This document shows, piece after piece, positions 1 through 11,700 of a stretch of DNA of 64,000 nt. Made by a program: the position numbers and the translations under genes. Source of the stretch: Microplitis mediator (taxonomy: Eukaryota; Arthropoda; Insecta; Hymenoptera; Braconidae). The stretch lies in assembly GCF_029852145.1 (NCBI RefSeq), contig NC_079977.1:3309879-3373878 (forward strand), in the 5' to 3' direction. The notes under the pieces are model-generated. The model worked only from the letters and a program-made list of their open reading frames with translations. It had not been told where the DNA came from and searched no databases. The stretch's first letter is position 1. Each line of letters starts with the position of its first letter.

Positions 1-3000
1 TCGGATTTGCGACAGGCGATAATTATTCCCGAGGAAGATAAGCCGGTGAAGTCACGTAGAAATTCGAATAAATCCACGAAAAATGACAAAGACTCGGCTG
101 TCAAAGAGCCAGCTAGTGATCCTGTCAGCTCCAGTGTTGATGAATCTGCTGGAGACAGCAAACAAGTGACTGTAGAAATAAAATCAAGTGTCAAAGTCAC
201 GCAGTCGACGGTCGTCACCGCCAAGGGAGTCACCAAAAAATATGTAAAATTACAAACTCTCGCTACGAAGGCCTCCATGTCCACTGATTCGTTGAGTACC
301 AGCCTGGACACCAGCAGATCTGATAAAGAAAACCGTCTGGTAAATATTGGGAGTCTAGAGACACCTCGTAAGTTTGACGACTTTGGAATACCACCGACTC
401 CGCGGGTGCTGAGTCCTTCCAGCAACCCAACGTCTTTTATTCAAACGCATGCTGATGAAACAAAAGTCGGTGGGTTCATAACAACCCCAGAGTTTCCGGT
501 GACTCCTTGTATCAACATCACACCGAAACATTCCGACAATACCGTGGATTCGTTGAAAAAAGACTTCGCGCCTTACTACCAACCGGGAGAATACGAAAAA
601 CCTGCTGTTAAAATTCAAACTGATGACAGCAAATCAAATCCTACTGCTGCTTCTGCTTCAACTTCTGGTTCTACTTCTACTTCTGCTTCTACATCAGCCT
701 CGACTGAGTCAGAGTTGAATGCCATGGATCCCAAGTTGGAGATAACGCAGTTTGAAGTTATAAAGGAAAATTTACCAAAAGATGACAGCAGCAAGGAATT
801 GAGAATTTCAAATGTTGATTTGGTCCTGAGTAGAAGCAAAGATTCGGAAAAAAGTTTGGACAATAGCAGGAGTGATGACTCGGACTCAGACAGCGATACC
901 TCGTCTTCGAGTTCTAGTTCGTCGTCTTCTTACTTTAGTGACGATCAGTCGAAATCGAGGTCCAGGTTATCAGTGAGTCGGAGAAGCGGAAATATTTCAA
1001 AGAAAAGTGATAATCTGGGGCTCGATTTAAGTGATTCGATTATTAAAGTTGATGATAAAGATGAAGAACAAGATGGCGGAAAAAATCTCGAAGATGGCGG
1101 ACAGGTTCCAGTAGATGGCGGGCAAATTCTAGCAGATGGCGGGCAAATTTTAATAGATGGCGGGGAAATTCAAAAAGATAATGGCGGGAAAATTCAAAAA
1201 GATGATGAAGAAAATAAAGAAGATGATAAACAGAGTGAAGATAAAAAATGTGATGATAAAAATAAAGAACCTGATGATGTAAATAAAAAAATAGATGATG
1301 TACGTGAAGAAGTCATTGAAGATAAAAAATTAAATGAAGATAAAGATGACCTAGAAGAAGACGATGATGAGTTAGAAGACGGAGAAATATTTGAAGCATC
1401 ACCAAAAAAAGTATTTCCATTAATAAAGTCAGACGAAGCCTTAGCAGCAGCAGACATAGAAACCCCGGCTAAAAATGATGATTTACTAGACGAAGCTGAC
1501 ATATCTGAGACTCCTAGTGGGTCTAAAAGCGGTGCCGAGACGATGACGACGAATTTAACCAGCAAGATAAGTAAATTAATTAACACGAGTTCTCCTTGGA
1601 ATCAAGATGACGGGAAAATAAAATCTCTGGTGACCAATCTCAGGGAAGACAACCCGGGTCCCAGTTACCTGGTGCCGAAGAGTACCGAGGATCGGCAGGA
1701 AATCCTCAGGAGAGAGTTGGATGAAAAGCGGTTGCGAATGATCGACAAACTGAAGCCAAAGAAAAATAATATCACTGCTAAGCCTTTATATGCAGGAAGC
1801 AAAGGAAAGGATAAGAAAGAAGACAAACCTAAAAGTCGAGGGAAGATTGAGGTTAGGGACAAAGGTCAGGGGAACAATTATGAGGTTAAGGATAAAAAAG
1901 ATGATAGGGTTAGAAGTCAGGGGTCTCATTATGAGGTTAAGGATAAAAAGGACGAAAAGGTTAGAAGTCAGGGGAATAATTATGAGAAAAAGGACGAAAA
2001 GGTCAGAAGTCAGGGGAGTGGTTCTGAGGTTAAGGATAAAAAGGACGAAAAGGTCAGGAGTCAGGGGAATAATTATGAGGTTAAGGATAAAAAAGACGAT
2101 AGAGCGAAAGGTCAGGGGACTCATTATGAAGTTAAGGACAAAAAGGACGATAAGGTTCGAAGTCAGGGGACTAATTATGAGAAAAAGGATGAAAAGGTCA
2201 GAAGTCAGGGGAGTAGTTTTGAGGTTAAGGATAAAAAGGATGATAAGGTTAGGAGTCAAAGGGTCAGCTCTGAGGTTAAGGACAAAAAAGACGACAAGGT
2301 TAAGAGTCAAAAGACCAGTTCTGAGGTTAAGGACAAAAAGGACGAAAAGGTTAAAGGTCACGGAAGTAACAGTGAAGTAAAAGATAGAAAGGATGAAAAA
2401 GTTAAGGATCAAGGAACAAAACCTGACACTAAGAAAGAAGACAAAGAAAAAATTCCTGTTGTCTCAGCGGTTAGGAAATCTGCGCGTTATGCTGCGCGTA
2501 CGGCTAAAAGTGAGTCGAGTGACGATAAGAATAAGCGGGACAGTAGTAAGGACAAGAAGAAATCCAGGGCTGAGGATAAGAAGGACAAAGATAAAGAAAA
2601 GGAAAAAGAAAAAGTGAAGATTAATAATAAAGACAAGCCGGGATTTAAGGACGGCAAGGAACTGGAAAGTATTCTTCTGAATCGGCTGCTTTTGGAAAAC
2701 GCTAGTAGGAATACGAAAGATGGCGGGCGAGATGACCCGGGGGTTATAAGCGAAGAGGTTAAGAAGAAAACTAGTAGGGATAATAAGGACAAGGATAAAT
2801 TGAAGGTCGAAATGGTAAAACGGGATTTGTTTAGCGGAGATGAGATGAGCGACGTCAACGAAGAAAAGAAAATAACGTCTAGTCAGGTCGAGGAATTAAT
2901 GAGACAGTTGCATACCAGCGACCCTGAAATTTCCGAACCGGGGACTTCTGGCGAGCAGATGGAGATCGACATTAATGTCAATGATGACAATGTACCGGAT

Positions 3001-4501
3001 AAGGAATTGTCTGTACTAGAGTCACTGAAGCTGGTGCCGGCGGCTAAAAATTCTGGGAATGAAGTCGAGATGGAGGCTGACGTGACGTTCACTCACTGCG
3101 AGATTAATTTCGTGCATGACGATAACGTTAATTCGAAGAAGAGGTACCGGAAGTTGACTATTGACGACATTTCGATGACGATTCCGACAGACGATGGGGA
3201 AATTACGATAACTTTGTCGGCGGTTCCGTACGAGGAGTTGTTCAGTCTTCAGCCGGCGAAGGTCAAGAAAATTACCAAGAAACCGGAGCCGCCTAAACTG
3301 GAGCCGGTTAAATACAAGCGGAAGGTTCAATTGAAAGACAGTAGGTCTGTCGTAACATCTATTAACTCTTTGCCGTTGGCTACTTCTTCTCCTAATGTTG
3401 AACAGCCGGGAGCGACGAAATTAGTCAAGGCTGATGTTCACAAAAATGATGGAACTAATAAAGAAGGTGAGATTTTATTTTTTAATTTATGTTGTTATTG
3501 TTAATTATCAGGTAATAATTATTGTTACAGAAAAAGCAAACCGGAAAAAAAATCCAGAGGCTAAAGATACTGTAAGAATTTTTTTTTAGGATTTTTTATG
3601 ATACTGGAGTTAGCCGACGTCTTGTAATTTTTGGATTTTTTTTTGAACGATAAATTATACAAAAAAAGTATTTTGAAAAATTGCACCTGTAGTTTTTTAT
3701 ATTTCCTACATGTGCACTTTTTAAATTTTTCATAATCGATTTTTTGAAAAAAAATCTTAAAATTTTGAGCTGTCTACTAAATTCAGGATCACATTTTTAT
3801 GATACTGAAATTAATCGACGTCTTGTAATTTTTGGATTTTTTTCAAAACGATAAATTTAAAAAAAAATCGCAGCTGTAGTTTTTTGAATTTCCTACATGT
3901 GCATTTTTTTTTTTAATTAAATTGCTAAAAAAAAATATGGAAATTTTTGGTTGTCTACTAAATTCAGGATCGTATTTTTGATACTGAAGTTAATCGACGT
4001 CTTGTAATTTTTGGACTTTTTTCAAAACGATAAATTTAAAAAAAAAATTGCACCTGTAGTTTTTTAAATTTCTTACATGTGTAATTTTTTTATTTTTTGA
4101 AAAGAAACTCCGAAAATTTTTAGTTGTCTACTAAATTCAGAATCGTATTTTTGATGCTAAAATTAGTCGACGTTTTGTAATTTTTGGATTTTTTTCAAAA
4201 CGATAAATTTAAAAAAAAATTGCACCTGTAGTTTTTTAAATTTTCTACATGTGCATTTTTTTGAAAAGAAACTCCAAAAATTTTCAATTGTCTCCTAACT
4301 TCAGGATCATTAATTTTTTATACCAAGACCGCGAAGTTTTTCTTCAACTTCGCGGTCTTACTGACCAACTACTGATTGATTTTATTAATTAACTGTCATA
4401 ATTATTATATTTTTCAGATTGATAAATTAAGAGACCCGAAGTTATTATTAAGTCAATTAAATATCGACAAATTACTTACGACAGTCCATGGGCCAGAGTA
4501 G
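1..4501 (+). CDS. unidentified charged, disordered protein, C-terminal part (3 exons, 5' partial)
   Basis: The exons are 1-3466, 3531-3571 and 4418-4501 (TAG stop). The first exon is open from base 1, so the 5' end lies outside the window. It leaves at AG|GTGAGA, the 41-bp microexon runs from an ACAG acceptor to a GTAAGA donor, and the last exon follows TTTTCAG. Phases 1 and 0 match at both junctions, giving a C-terminus ending in LLTTVHGPE. About 1,180 residues are visible. The N-terminal third has Pro-directed sites (IPPTPR, TTPEFPVTP), then a Ser run, an Asp/Glu-rich stretch, DGG repeats, a Lys/Asp repeat tract (about residues 626-806) and a short ordered-looking C-terminal region. The composition suggests a nuclear or chromatin/RNA-linked scaffold, but that is inference. 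I recognise no domain and give no name. The gene converges on SUB1 at its 3' side. Confidence 0.75.
1882..2424 (+). repeat. coding minisatellite, 14-17 aa repeat
   Basis: About eleven in-frame repeats of a unit like EVKDKKDDKVRSQGNNY (51 bp, with a 42-bp variant lacking three residues) lie inside exon 1 of the first gene. All length variants are multiples of three, so the frame is kept. The strongly charged repeat probably forms a flexible or helical spacer. Confidence 0.85.
3598..4310. repeat. tandem array of four hairpin MITE-like units in the last intron
   Basis: Four successive units begin near 3598, 3799, 3980 and 4153 (about 160-200 bp each). Each opens with a form of GATACTGAAGTTAGC-GACGTC and closes with its inverse, of the form GTCTACTAAATTCAGGATC. 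The centre carries a second inverted pair, TGCACCTGTAG and CTACATGTGCA. They nearly fill the 846-bp intron. Copies of the same family occur in the SUB1 introns and CDC40 intron 2. Confidence 0.8.
4325..4359. other. perfect 14-bp-arm hairpin just upstream of a splice acceptor
   Basis: AAGACCGCGAAGTT at 4325-4338 is exactly inverted at 4346-4359 around a 7-base pyrimidine-rich loop. It is GC-rich for this intron and ends about 58 bases before the last exon. Its role is unknown. Confidence 0.7.
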
Positions 4502-5008
4502 GAATATTTTATTTTAAAAATTGGCGCGCAACTCGATATTCAAAAAAAAGGTTTCAATGCTGAGCATTACATTAAAAATGTTAACTGTTAAGTTTGACTA
4601 ACAATTAAAATCTATTGTCAGTTTCCTAATTAAAAAAAAAAACAATTAAATAATTATAAGTTGTAAATATGTGTAATAGTTTATAAAATAATGACCTTAG
4701 ACATAAGTAGTTATTTTTTAGTACAGTAAATTAAATTTGATATTTAATTATTGTTAAAGTGCATCTAGTTTTTTTTTGTTTAATTATTTTTTACGTGAAA
4801 ATTTTTTGATATAAAAATAAAATTGAGAAAATTGTTTTTCATTTGTAGTTTTTATTGATAAAATAATCATTCAGATTGACCGCAATAAATACTGAATAAA
4901 TTATTCAAGGTAATTATAATTGTACTGTAGACATTAATTATTAGATTTATTATAACGGAAGTAATTAATAATAATTTTTAATTATTAATTGTGATAAGAG
5001 GGAGGAAA
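4502..5008. other. convergent 3' UTR / intergenic region
   Basis: No coding signal. This very AT-rich sequence lies between the stop codons of the first gene (+) and SUB1 (-). AATAAA-like signals are present on both strands (for example near 4814 and 4882 on +, and the complement near 4850 and 4946), so either gene could be polyadenylated here. I cannot choose the sites. Confidence 0.5.
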
Positions 5009-7566
5009 TTATGCCTTGAGTTTGACGGCTTCATCTACTTCTCCCATGATGTCTTTAAGTTTCATGTAGTTCTCGGGAGTTAATGAAATTCCTGTAATTT
5101 AATTAATTTATTAATCAATCAATTAATTTAATAAAATTTATGCCTGAAGTCAGCAGACAATTAACAATTTTTGAATTTTTTTTTGACAATTTAATTAAAG
5201 AAAAAAAATGCACATGTAGAAAATTTGAAAAGCTACAGGTGCAATTTTTTGAATTTTTTTTTTGACAGTTTAATTAAAGAAAAAAAAAATTGAAAAAAAT
5301 GCACAAGTAGAAAATTTAAAAAGCTACAGGTGCAATTTTTTGAATTTTTTTTTTTTTGAATTTATCGTTTAAAAACGATGATGTTTAAAAAAAATGTTAA
5401 TGAGTGAATACAGCAGACGTCAGACGAATTTAAAATTATTAATTAATAGAGTAAATAATTAAAAAAATGAAATTTGAAAAAAATGCGCTCTTAGAAAATT
5501 TTCAAATTAATAAGTGCATTTTTTTTTAATTTTATTTTTGTAATTATTTACTCTATTTATTTATAGTTTTAAATTTGTCTGATGGCTGCTACATTCAGTC
5601 ATAAATTGTTAGACGTCGGATAACTTCAGTGTCATAAATTGATAATTAGAGATAAAGATGAATGTTATTTTTTTTTGAAAATACCTTTACGTCCAGGTTT
5701 AAGAGAACCTTCATTATCAAGATACATTTCACGGATGTCGATGTACAATTTGCCTTTCCACTTACGAACAGTCACGTGTTTCTTGTTACCAATTTCCCAT
5801 GTTGGTTCTTCTTCATCAAGTTTACTGGAAGATGCCTTTTTTGATGGCTTTTCTTCTTTTGCATTCTTTTCTTTTTTTTCTTCACGCTTTGGCTTCTTCT
5901 TTTTTGGCTTTTCTTCCTAAAGAAAAAAAAAAATTCGTTTATTATTTTGAATCGGAAAAAAAAGAATGATACCGAAGTTAAATGTCTAATTATTTAAAGA
6001 TTTTTGACAGAAAGAATTACAAAAAAAAATATTTGAAAAATTGCACCTGTAGTTTTTTTAATTTCCTACATGTGGATTTTTTCTTTTTTTGTAATTGAAA
6101 TAAATATTTAATAAATAAAAATAATTGAGATTAAAGATTTCATGATCCTGAAGGTAGCAGACAATTAACAATTTTTGGATTTTCTTTTTTACCAAACCAA
6201 TATCGAAAAAAAAAAAAAACTAAAAATATGCGCATGTAGAAAATTTAAAAAACTAAAGGTGCAATTTTTTAAATATTTTTTTTTTACTTATAGTTTATTA
6301 TTTTAAAAAAAATCCAAAAATTATTAGACGTCCGCTAACTTCAGAATAATAAGATTTTGATGTAAAAAAATTAATTAATCAGCAAACAAAAAATTAAAAT
6401 TTTAGTTAAACTGGAAAATTTTTTGATCTATGCATCATCAGCCAGAAAAATAGATATCGATTTTATGAAACTTTTTGTACACAAAATTTATTTAGCAAAT
6501 TAGCAGAAGAAAAAAATTTTATCATAAAAAATTGATGATTCTGAACTTAGCTGACGTCTGATAATTTTTTGAATTTTTTTTTAAACGATAAATTATAAAA
6601 AAAAAAATATTTTAAAAAATTGCACCTGTAGTTTTTAAAATTTTCTACATGTGCATATTTTTAGTTTGTTTTTAAATTTTTTTAACAATTCAAAAATTAA
6701 AGCACTTGGGTAATTTATTGTTTGACCTGAATAAAATAATGATTTTGAAATTAGCATGATACTGAATTTAGCAGACGTCTAATAGTTTTTGAATTTATTT
6801 AAAAATCATTAATTATAAAAATAAAAATATTTCAGAAAATCGCGTCTGTTGTTCTTTTAATTTTCTGCATGTGCATATTTTTAGATTTTTTTTTTTTATG
6901 CTTTAATTGGTTGAAAAAAAATTCAAAAATTTTCAATACTGAAGTTAGCAGACGTCTAATAATTTTTGGATTTTTTTTTTAGACGATAAACCAGAAGAAA
7001 AAAAATATTTCAAAAAATTACATATATAGTTTTTTAAATTTTCTACATGTGCATATTTTTAGTTTTTTTTTTCTTCAAATTTAATTGTTCAAAAAAAAAT
7101 CCAAAAATTTTGAATTGTCTGCTAACTTCAGGATCATAAACTTCAAGTGCAATTTATGAAATTTTTTTTTTTTTAATAATTTACCGTCTAAAATAAAATC
7201 CAAAAATTATTAGACGTTTGCTAACTTCAGTATCATAAAGTCAGCAGACAATTTAAAATTGTCGGATTTTTTTTCAACAAATAAATTACAAAAAAAAAAA
7301 AAAACTAAAAAAATCCACATGTAGAAAATTTAAAAAACTACAGGTGCAATTTTTTTAAATATTTTTTTTTTTATAATTTACCGTCTAAAATAAAATCCAA
7401 AAATTATTAGACATCCGCTAACTTCAGTATCAATAAAATATTCATTGGCAATTAAAAAAAAAGTAATAAGAATTTTAAAAAATGACTAATTAATAAATAT
7501 AATTACTTCAGAGTGACTAGATCCACTAGAATCATCACTAGAAAGATACTCTTTAGATTTCGGCAT
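5009..7566 (-). CDS. SUB1: SUB1 / PC4, RNA polymerase II transcriptional coactivator p15
   Basis: Minus-strand exons are 7566-7507 (ATG), 5916-5685 and 5091-5009 (TAA). All junctions are GT-AG with phases 0 and 1, giving 124 aa, close to the roughly 110-127 aa usual for the family. PC4 binds single-stranded DNA as a dimer and bridges activators and the general transcription machinery in the nucleus. The order of parts is typical. It starts with an acidic Ser-rich start (MPKSKEYLSSDDSSGSS), a known casein kinase 2 target region in relatives. Next come a Lys-rich linker (about 21-56) and a C-terminal PC4 domain from W60 with VTVRKWKGKLYIDIREMY and GSLKPGRKGISLTPE. Both introns are full of hairpin elements, yet splice sites are intact. 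Identity is secure from the sequence pattern. Confidence 0.95.
5138..5400. repeat. partly tandem hairpin-MITE remnant in SUB1 intron 2
   Basis: The sequence starts with CCTGAAGTCAGCAGACAATT and then carries two copies of an inner module (TGCAC-TGTAGAAAATTT...AGCTACAGGTGCAATTTTTTG) about 90 bp apart. It belongs to the same family as 3598-4310, with an internal duplication. Confidence 0.65.
5405..5597. repeat. second hairpin-MITE family, copy in SUB1 intron 2
   Basis: Inverted ends (GAATACAGCAGACGTCAGAC... and ...GTCTGATGGCTGCTACATTC) flank inverted inner blocks around TAGAGTAAATAATT and AATTATTTACTCTA. The same family occurs at 21047-21243, 29320-29515 and, truncated, 25086-25131. Confidence 0.7.
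5965..7435. repeat. cluster of about seven hairpin MITE-like units in SUB1 intron 1
   Basis: Successive units open near 5967, 6140, 6537, 6749, 6937 and 7236 with variants of GATACTGAAGTTAGCAGACGTC, in either orientation. They close with GCTAACTTCAGTATCAT or GCTAACTTCAGGATCAT. Centres repeat the GCACCTGTAG / CTACATGTGC pair. Some units are truncated, such as 7138-7236, which keeps only the right half. They occupy most of the 1.59-kb intron. Confidence 0.75.
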
Positions 7567-8190
7567 CTTGTAAATCGAATCTAATTCCTCTTTCCAAAGA
7601 TCTTGATATTTATTTGGGTTGACTGAAATAAAAAAATATTTTAAGGTTAAAATTTGCATTCTTTTTTTTTTATATACTTTTACACATACACATACATATA
7701 CATATACTAAATGTATAAGTGAAATATATTTATAAAAAAAAATTATTTATTAATAAATAAATAAATAAAATTTAAATAATTAATTTTTGCCGGCAAAAAA
7801 AAGCGTCTGTACTTTTTATCACATACTTTTATATTTAATTCTTTAATTAACTTACAGAATGAAGCGGTTGTAGAAATATATCGAGGTTTTAAGTGATTAG
7901 ATATTAATCTATAGACATAAATTAACATAAAGTATAAATTTTAAGTTTGAAGATAAGAATGAAGACAAAGGAATTTCTTACTTGTACTTACGATTGTCTG
8001 CAATTGAATGTGTGGCAACATATATATTTATATATACATATATACATATATGTATGAAAAACTGTAATGTATATATATAAATATATATATCAACAAAATG
8101 ACGGTTAGTAAATTTTTCTATTGGCCGGGAAATAAAAAGCCGCGAAAAAGTCGGCCAATTATAAGGATTTGAATTTTCGCGGGAGTTTTA
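7567..8190 (-). promoter_or_regulatory. probable SUB1 5' UTR exons and promoter
   Basis: Upstream of the ATG the leader runs back to an AG acceptor at 7624-7623. A matching donor (ATC|GTAAGT) lies at 7991-7990, suggesting a non-coding first exon ending at 7992. Further up, 8120-8184 is unusually GC-rich. It holds an inverted CCAAT pair (ATTGGCCG at 8120, CGGCCAAT at 8152) and, on the minus strand, TCCCGCGAAAA, which resembles an E2F site. Dinucleotide TA/CA runs lie at 7680-7710 and 8015-8095. The UTR exon and promoter are inferred. Confidence 0.4.
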
Positions 8191-8710
8191 AAATGAATAA
8201 AATAATTTATATATATTACGGTATTAAAAACAATTGTAATTTGTTATTTTATTTATTATTTATATATATTTATAATTATCAAACATCAATATATTGAATA
8301 AATATAACAATATAAGATAAATATTTACATAAAAATATTTATAGTTTTGAATTATAATTTTTTTACAAAAAATTTTTTTCCATGTCTATTAATTTATTTT
8401 ACGTGTAAATAAAAATTTTGCGATTTATTATTCGCTGTTTTGTAATATTGTCAATTTTCGTACTAATTAATTAACGGAGTCCATTTCCCCCCTTTTTTAC
8501 AATTTAATTTTTCTATGCCGGCAGATTGATAAAAAAAATTTGACTTTTAAATTTTTATCAATTTGCTCAGCGTTAAAAAAAAGTTTATAAAAATTAATAA
8601 TTATATTTAAATAACGATTATTATTATTATCAATTATCATTTATATTTATAGTCATTTACTGACTGAGAATTTTGTATAAATTTTTTAATTAATTAATTA
8701 ATTATTTATT
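8190..8710. other. AT-rich intergenic region, SUB1 promoter to TMEM181 3' end
   Basis: I see no coding or structured feature. This is very AT-rich DNA between the upstream side of SUB1 and the stop codon of TMEM181, and the TMEM181 3' UTR and its polyadenylation site must lie here. Confidence 0.5.
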
Positions 8711-11700
8711 TTAATCACTATCGTCGGTATTTCTGGTCGCACGTGTCAGTGGTCTTCTGCTGTCTTCGTCGGAACCATAGAGAACATCTTCGTCGGAATC
8801 GTTAATCATGGAAAATGTTGGATTATCTTTTGTAATCGATGAATCTAGAAGTCAAATAATTAAATAATTAATTGATATGAATAATTAAATTAAATATATC
8901 GCGTCGCTGATTATAAAAGGACTCATATTTGGGAAGGCATCAGTTGCCTGCAATATTTTTTCGTACATTGGAAATTCTTACTCAGTTGGGTACTAAAATT
9001 TATTCTACGGTTCTATTGTCTACGGAAATATAAAATATGTAATTTAATTGCATAAAAAAATAATTGCACTGTTCCCTTGCCCGGCAACTTTACTATCATG
9101 GATTTTCCAGCCACGTGATTTTCCAGAATTAGTTGGTAATTAAATTTGGTGGCGTTGAAAAATTATTGACTTGAATTTGTACCTTTTCATGGCTTCAAGT
9201 CTTTTTTTATTGCCAAGTATTGGGATGAATAAATTTATCTGTATTTTTTAAATTACATTTGAATTACGCGGGAAAAAGATGGTCGTATTTATTTTTTTAA
9301 ATTAAATTTGTATTTTAATTATTCTGTGGGAAGACATCACTTGTCTATATTATGAATATTTACTGCTGAATTTTTTACTGTTGGCTTCTAAAATTTATTC
9401 TACGGTTCTATTGCTTACGGAAATATAAAATATGTAATTTAATTGTATAAAAAAATAATTGCAGTTCTATTGCCTACAGAAAAATAATTCATGATGTTCA
9501 ATTGATTGCTATTTAATTGTGTACCCAATCAAAGAAATTCCTGATTAATGTAGACAAGCTTCTGATTTATTTGCTGAGAAAATCTTGTACTTGTTGACGA
9601 GAAATGACCAACCTTCAAGACCGATCACTTGATAAAAAAAAAGCTGCAGCTGGTCTGAAAAATATCAGAACCTCGGTAGTCTTCACAATAGCAACTGGAA
9701 AACTTGACAGAGTTTTCTATCAGAAATTAGTGACCTGATCAGGTGATTCCCTGCGTCGACTATGAGATTCAACCCAGTGTCTTATTATGGACATGGCGAG
9801 TTATACTTTTGTCAAGACTACCGCGGTTCTGATATTTTACAGATCAATCGTCTTTTTTTTATCAAGTGATCGGTCTTGAACGTTGGTCATTTCTCCTCAA
9901 CAAGTACAAGATTTTCTCAGCAAAATCAGGAGCTTGTCTACATTAATCAGGTATTTCTTTGATTTGGGTTCACAATTAAATAGCAATCAATTGAACATCA
10001 TGAATTATTTTTCTGTAGGCAATAGAACTGCAATTAAATTACGTATTTAATATTTACGTAAGCAATAGAACTGTAGAATAAATTTTAGTAGGCAGCAACA
10101 GCGGGAGTAGTTCGGTGCTCGCCACGAGATCGCGCCTACCACTTGTAGTGTCCCTGGTAAGAAAGATATTATAGAAGTGTTATATTCCAAATTTCTGTAC
10201 AAACTTGTTCCTGTGTCATTTGACAGAGCGACAAGTACCTTTTTGGATTATACTAGAGAATATCCTATAGTAAATCATGACTTTCATATAAAATATTAAT
10301 GTTTGCTTGAATAATTTTCTCGAAATGAAAAAAATATTTACATTTCGTAGTGGATTCTATCACTATTTAAACTAGATTATTGAAAAGAATGAACTCAAGT
10401 ATCACTTACTGAAAATTTAAAATTTACAGTTTATAGTGGAGATATCGTTATTTTGAGAAACAAGTTTTAAAAATTTTAACGTAAAACTTGCTGAGAAAAA
10501 ATGTAATTTTTAAAGCTTATCGAATGATACTTTGATAATTTTCATCAAATATTACAGTGTGAGAAAGTAAACTTAATAAATTTTCAAACTGTAATATTTC
10601 ATACTTAAAATGTAAAACTTGCAGCGCGGCGCCAAACTGTAACTTTTATAGTTTCATTTATAAAGCGCTGCGTTACTATTTGAAAATGTAAATGTAAAAT
10701 GTATTTGAAAATAAATGCTCGTTCGAACAGCAATTATTCCTGTTTTCTTTTTTCCGTGTTAAGTATGAGTCTTTTTGGAATCATTCACGCGAGATATTTG
10801 ATATAATTGATAGTATAAATAATTACGTTGGCCGTAAATTTGTTGTAAACCTGGTGAATATACGTATGCCATAGTATATAAATAAAAATTTAATAAACCA
10901 TAAAGTGCCATAAATTGTGCACTTGTACGATAGTAAGTTGATAAACGTGACGCAAAACTGTCTTCTAGTACTCCAGCACCAAAATGTCTGGATGTCACTA
11001 TTCCACATACCGCTGCTACGATTACTGCCAGTAATGTCAGAAATCTTAATCTTAAATCTTAAAAAAAAGATGAAAATTAATTAAATGAATAATTAATTAA
11101 TTACTTAATTAATTAACTTACCAAAATATGGCATCGCGCGCAATTCACTGTAGGCTTTCAGCATCAGTAATAATAAATACGCAATGTAAATAATTCCAAC
11201 AGTAAAAAAGAAGACTTTGAATCCCTAGAAAAAAATAATTAATCAATTAATTCATTCATTAATTTAATTAAATTTAATTATTATTAAAATACTTAATGAA
11301 AAATTACATAATAATTTGATGTATCGAGTGCGTAATCATAAGTCGGATCTTCAAGCTCTGTCCATCTTAACCACGTGGCTAGAGTAAGTGATGAACACCA
11401 AAGGGATCCGATTACCAACAATTTTGGTAAATAAAATGTTAGTAGTCTTCTATCATTCTAAAGTATATGATAATTTAGTATTATCGCGAATTCAAAACTC
11501 TGCTATCAGCGGCTCTATGAAACATAAAACTCTACCCTATCAAAATCTATGGGTTGTATGGAAACCCAGAGGCATTCATACAGAAAAGTATGGATTTATA
11601 TAAGAATCCATGGGTATTTGGATTTTTATATGGGAAATCCACATAGGAAACTGTGGATACTTGGATTCCCATGTAGGAACTTTACATAGGAAACTGGGTA

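Noticed and set aside
1194..2858. Several long minus- and alternate-frame ORFs inside the first gene
   Set aside because: They are shadows of the biased repetitive coding exon; the plus-frame reading joins correctly to two downstream exons.
5639..5920. Plus-strand ORFs of 93 and 60 aa
   Set aside because: They are antisense to SUB1 exon 2.
10759..10826. Read-through C-terminus of TMEM181 exon 9 (GQRNYLYYQLYQISRV...)
   Set aside because: Only splicing at 10826 restores phase to the family's conserved acidic tail at 8844-8711; the read-through residues match nothing in the family.
11388..11603. Plus-strand 71-aa ORF
   Set aside because: It overlaps TMEM181 exon 7 antisense and the start of the intron element; no protein-like features.
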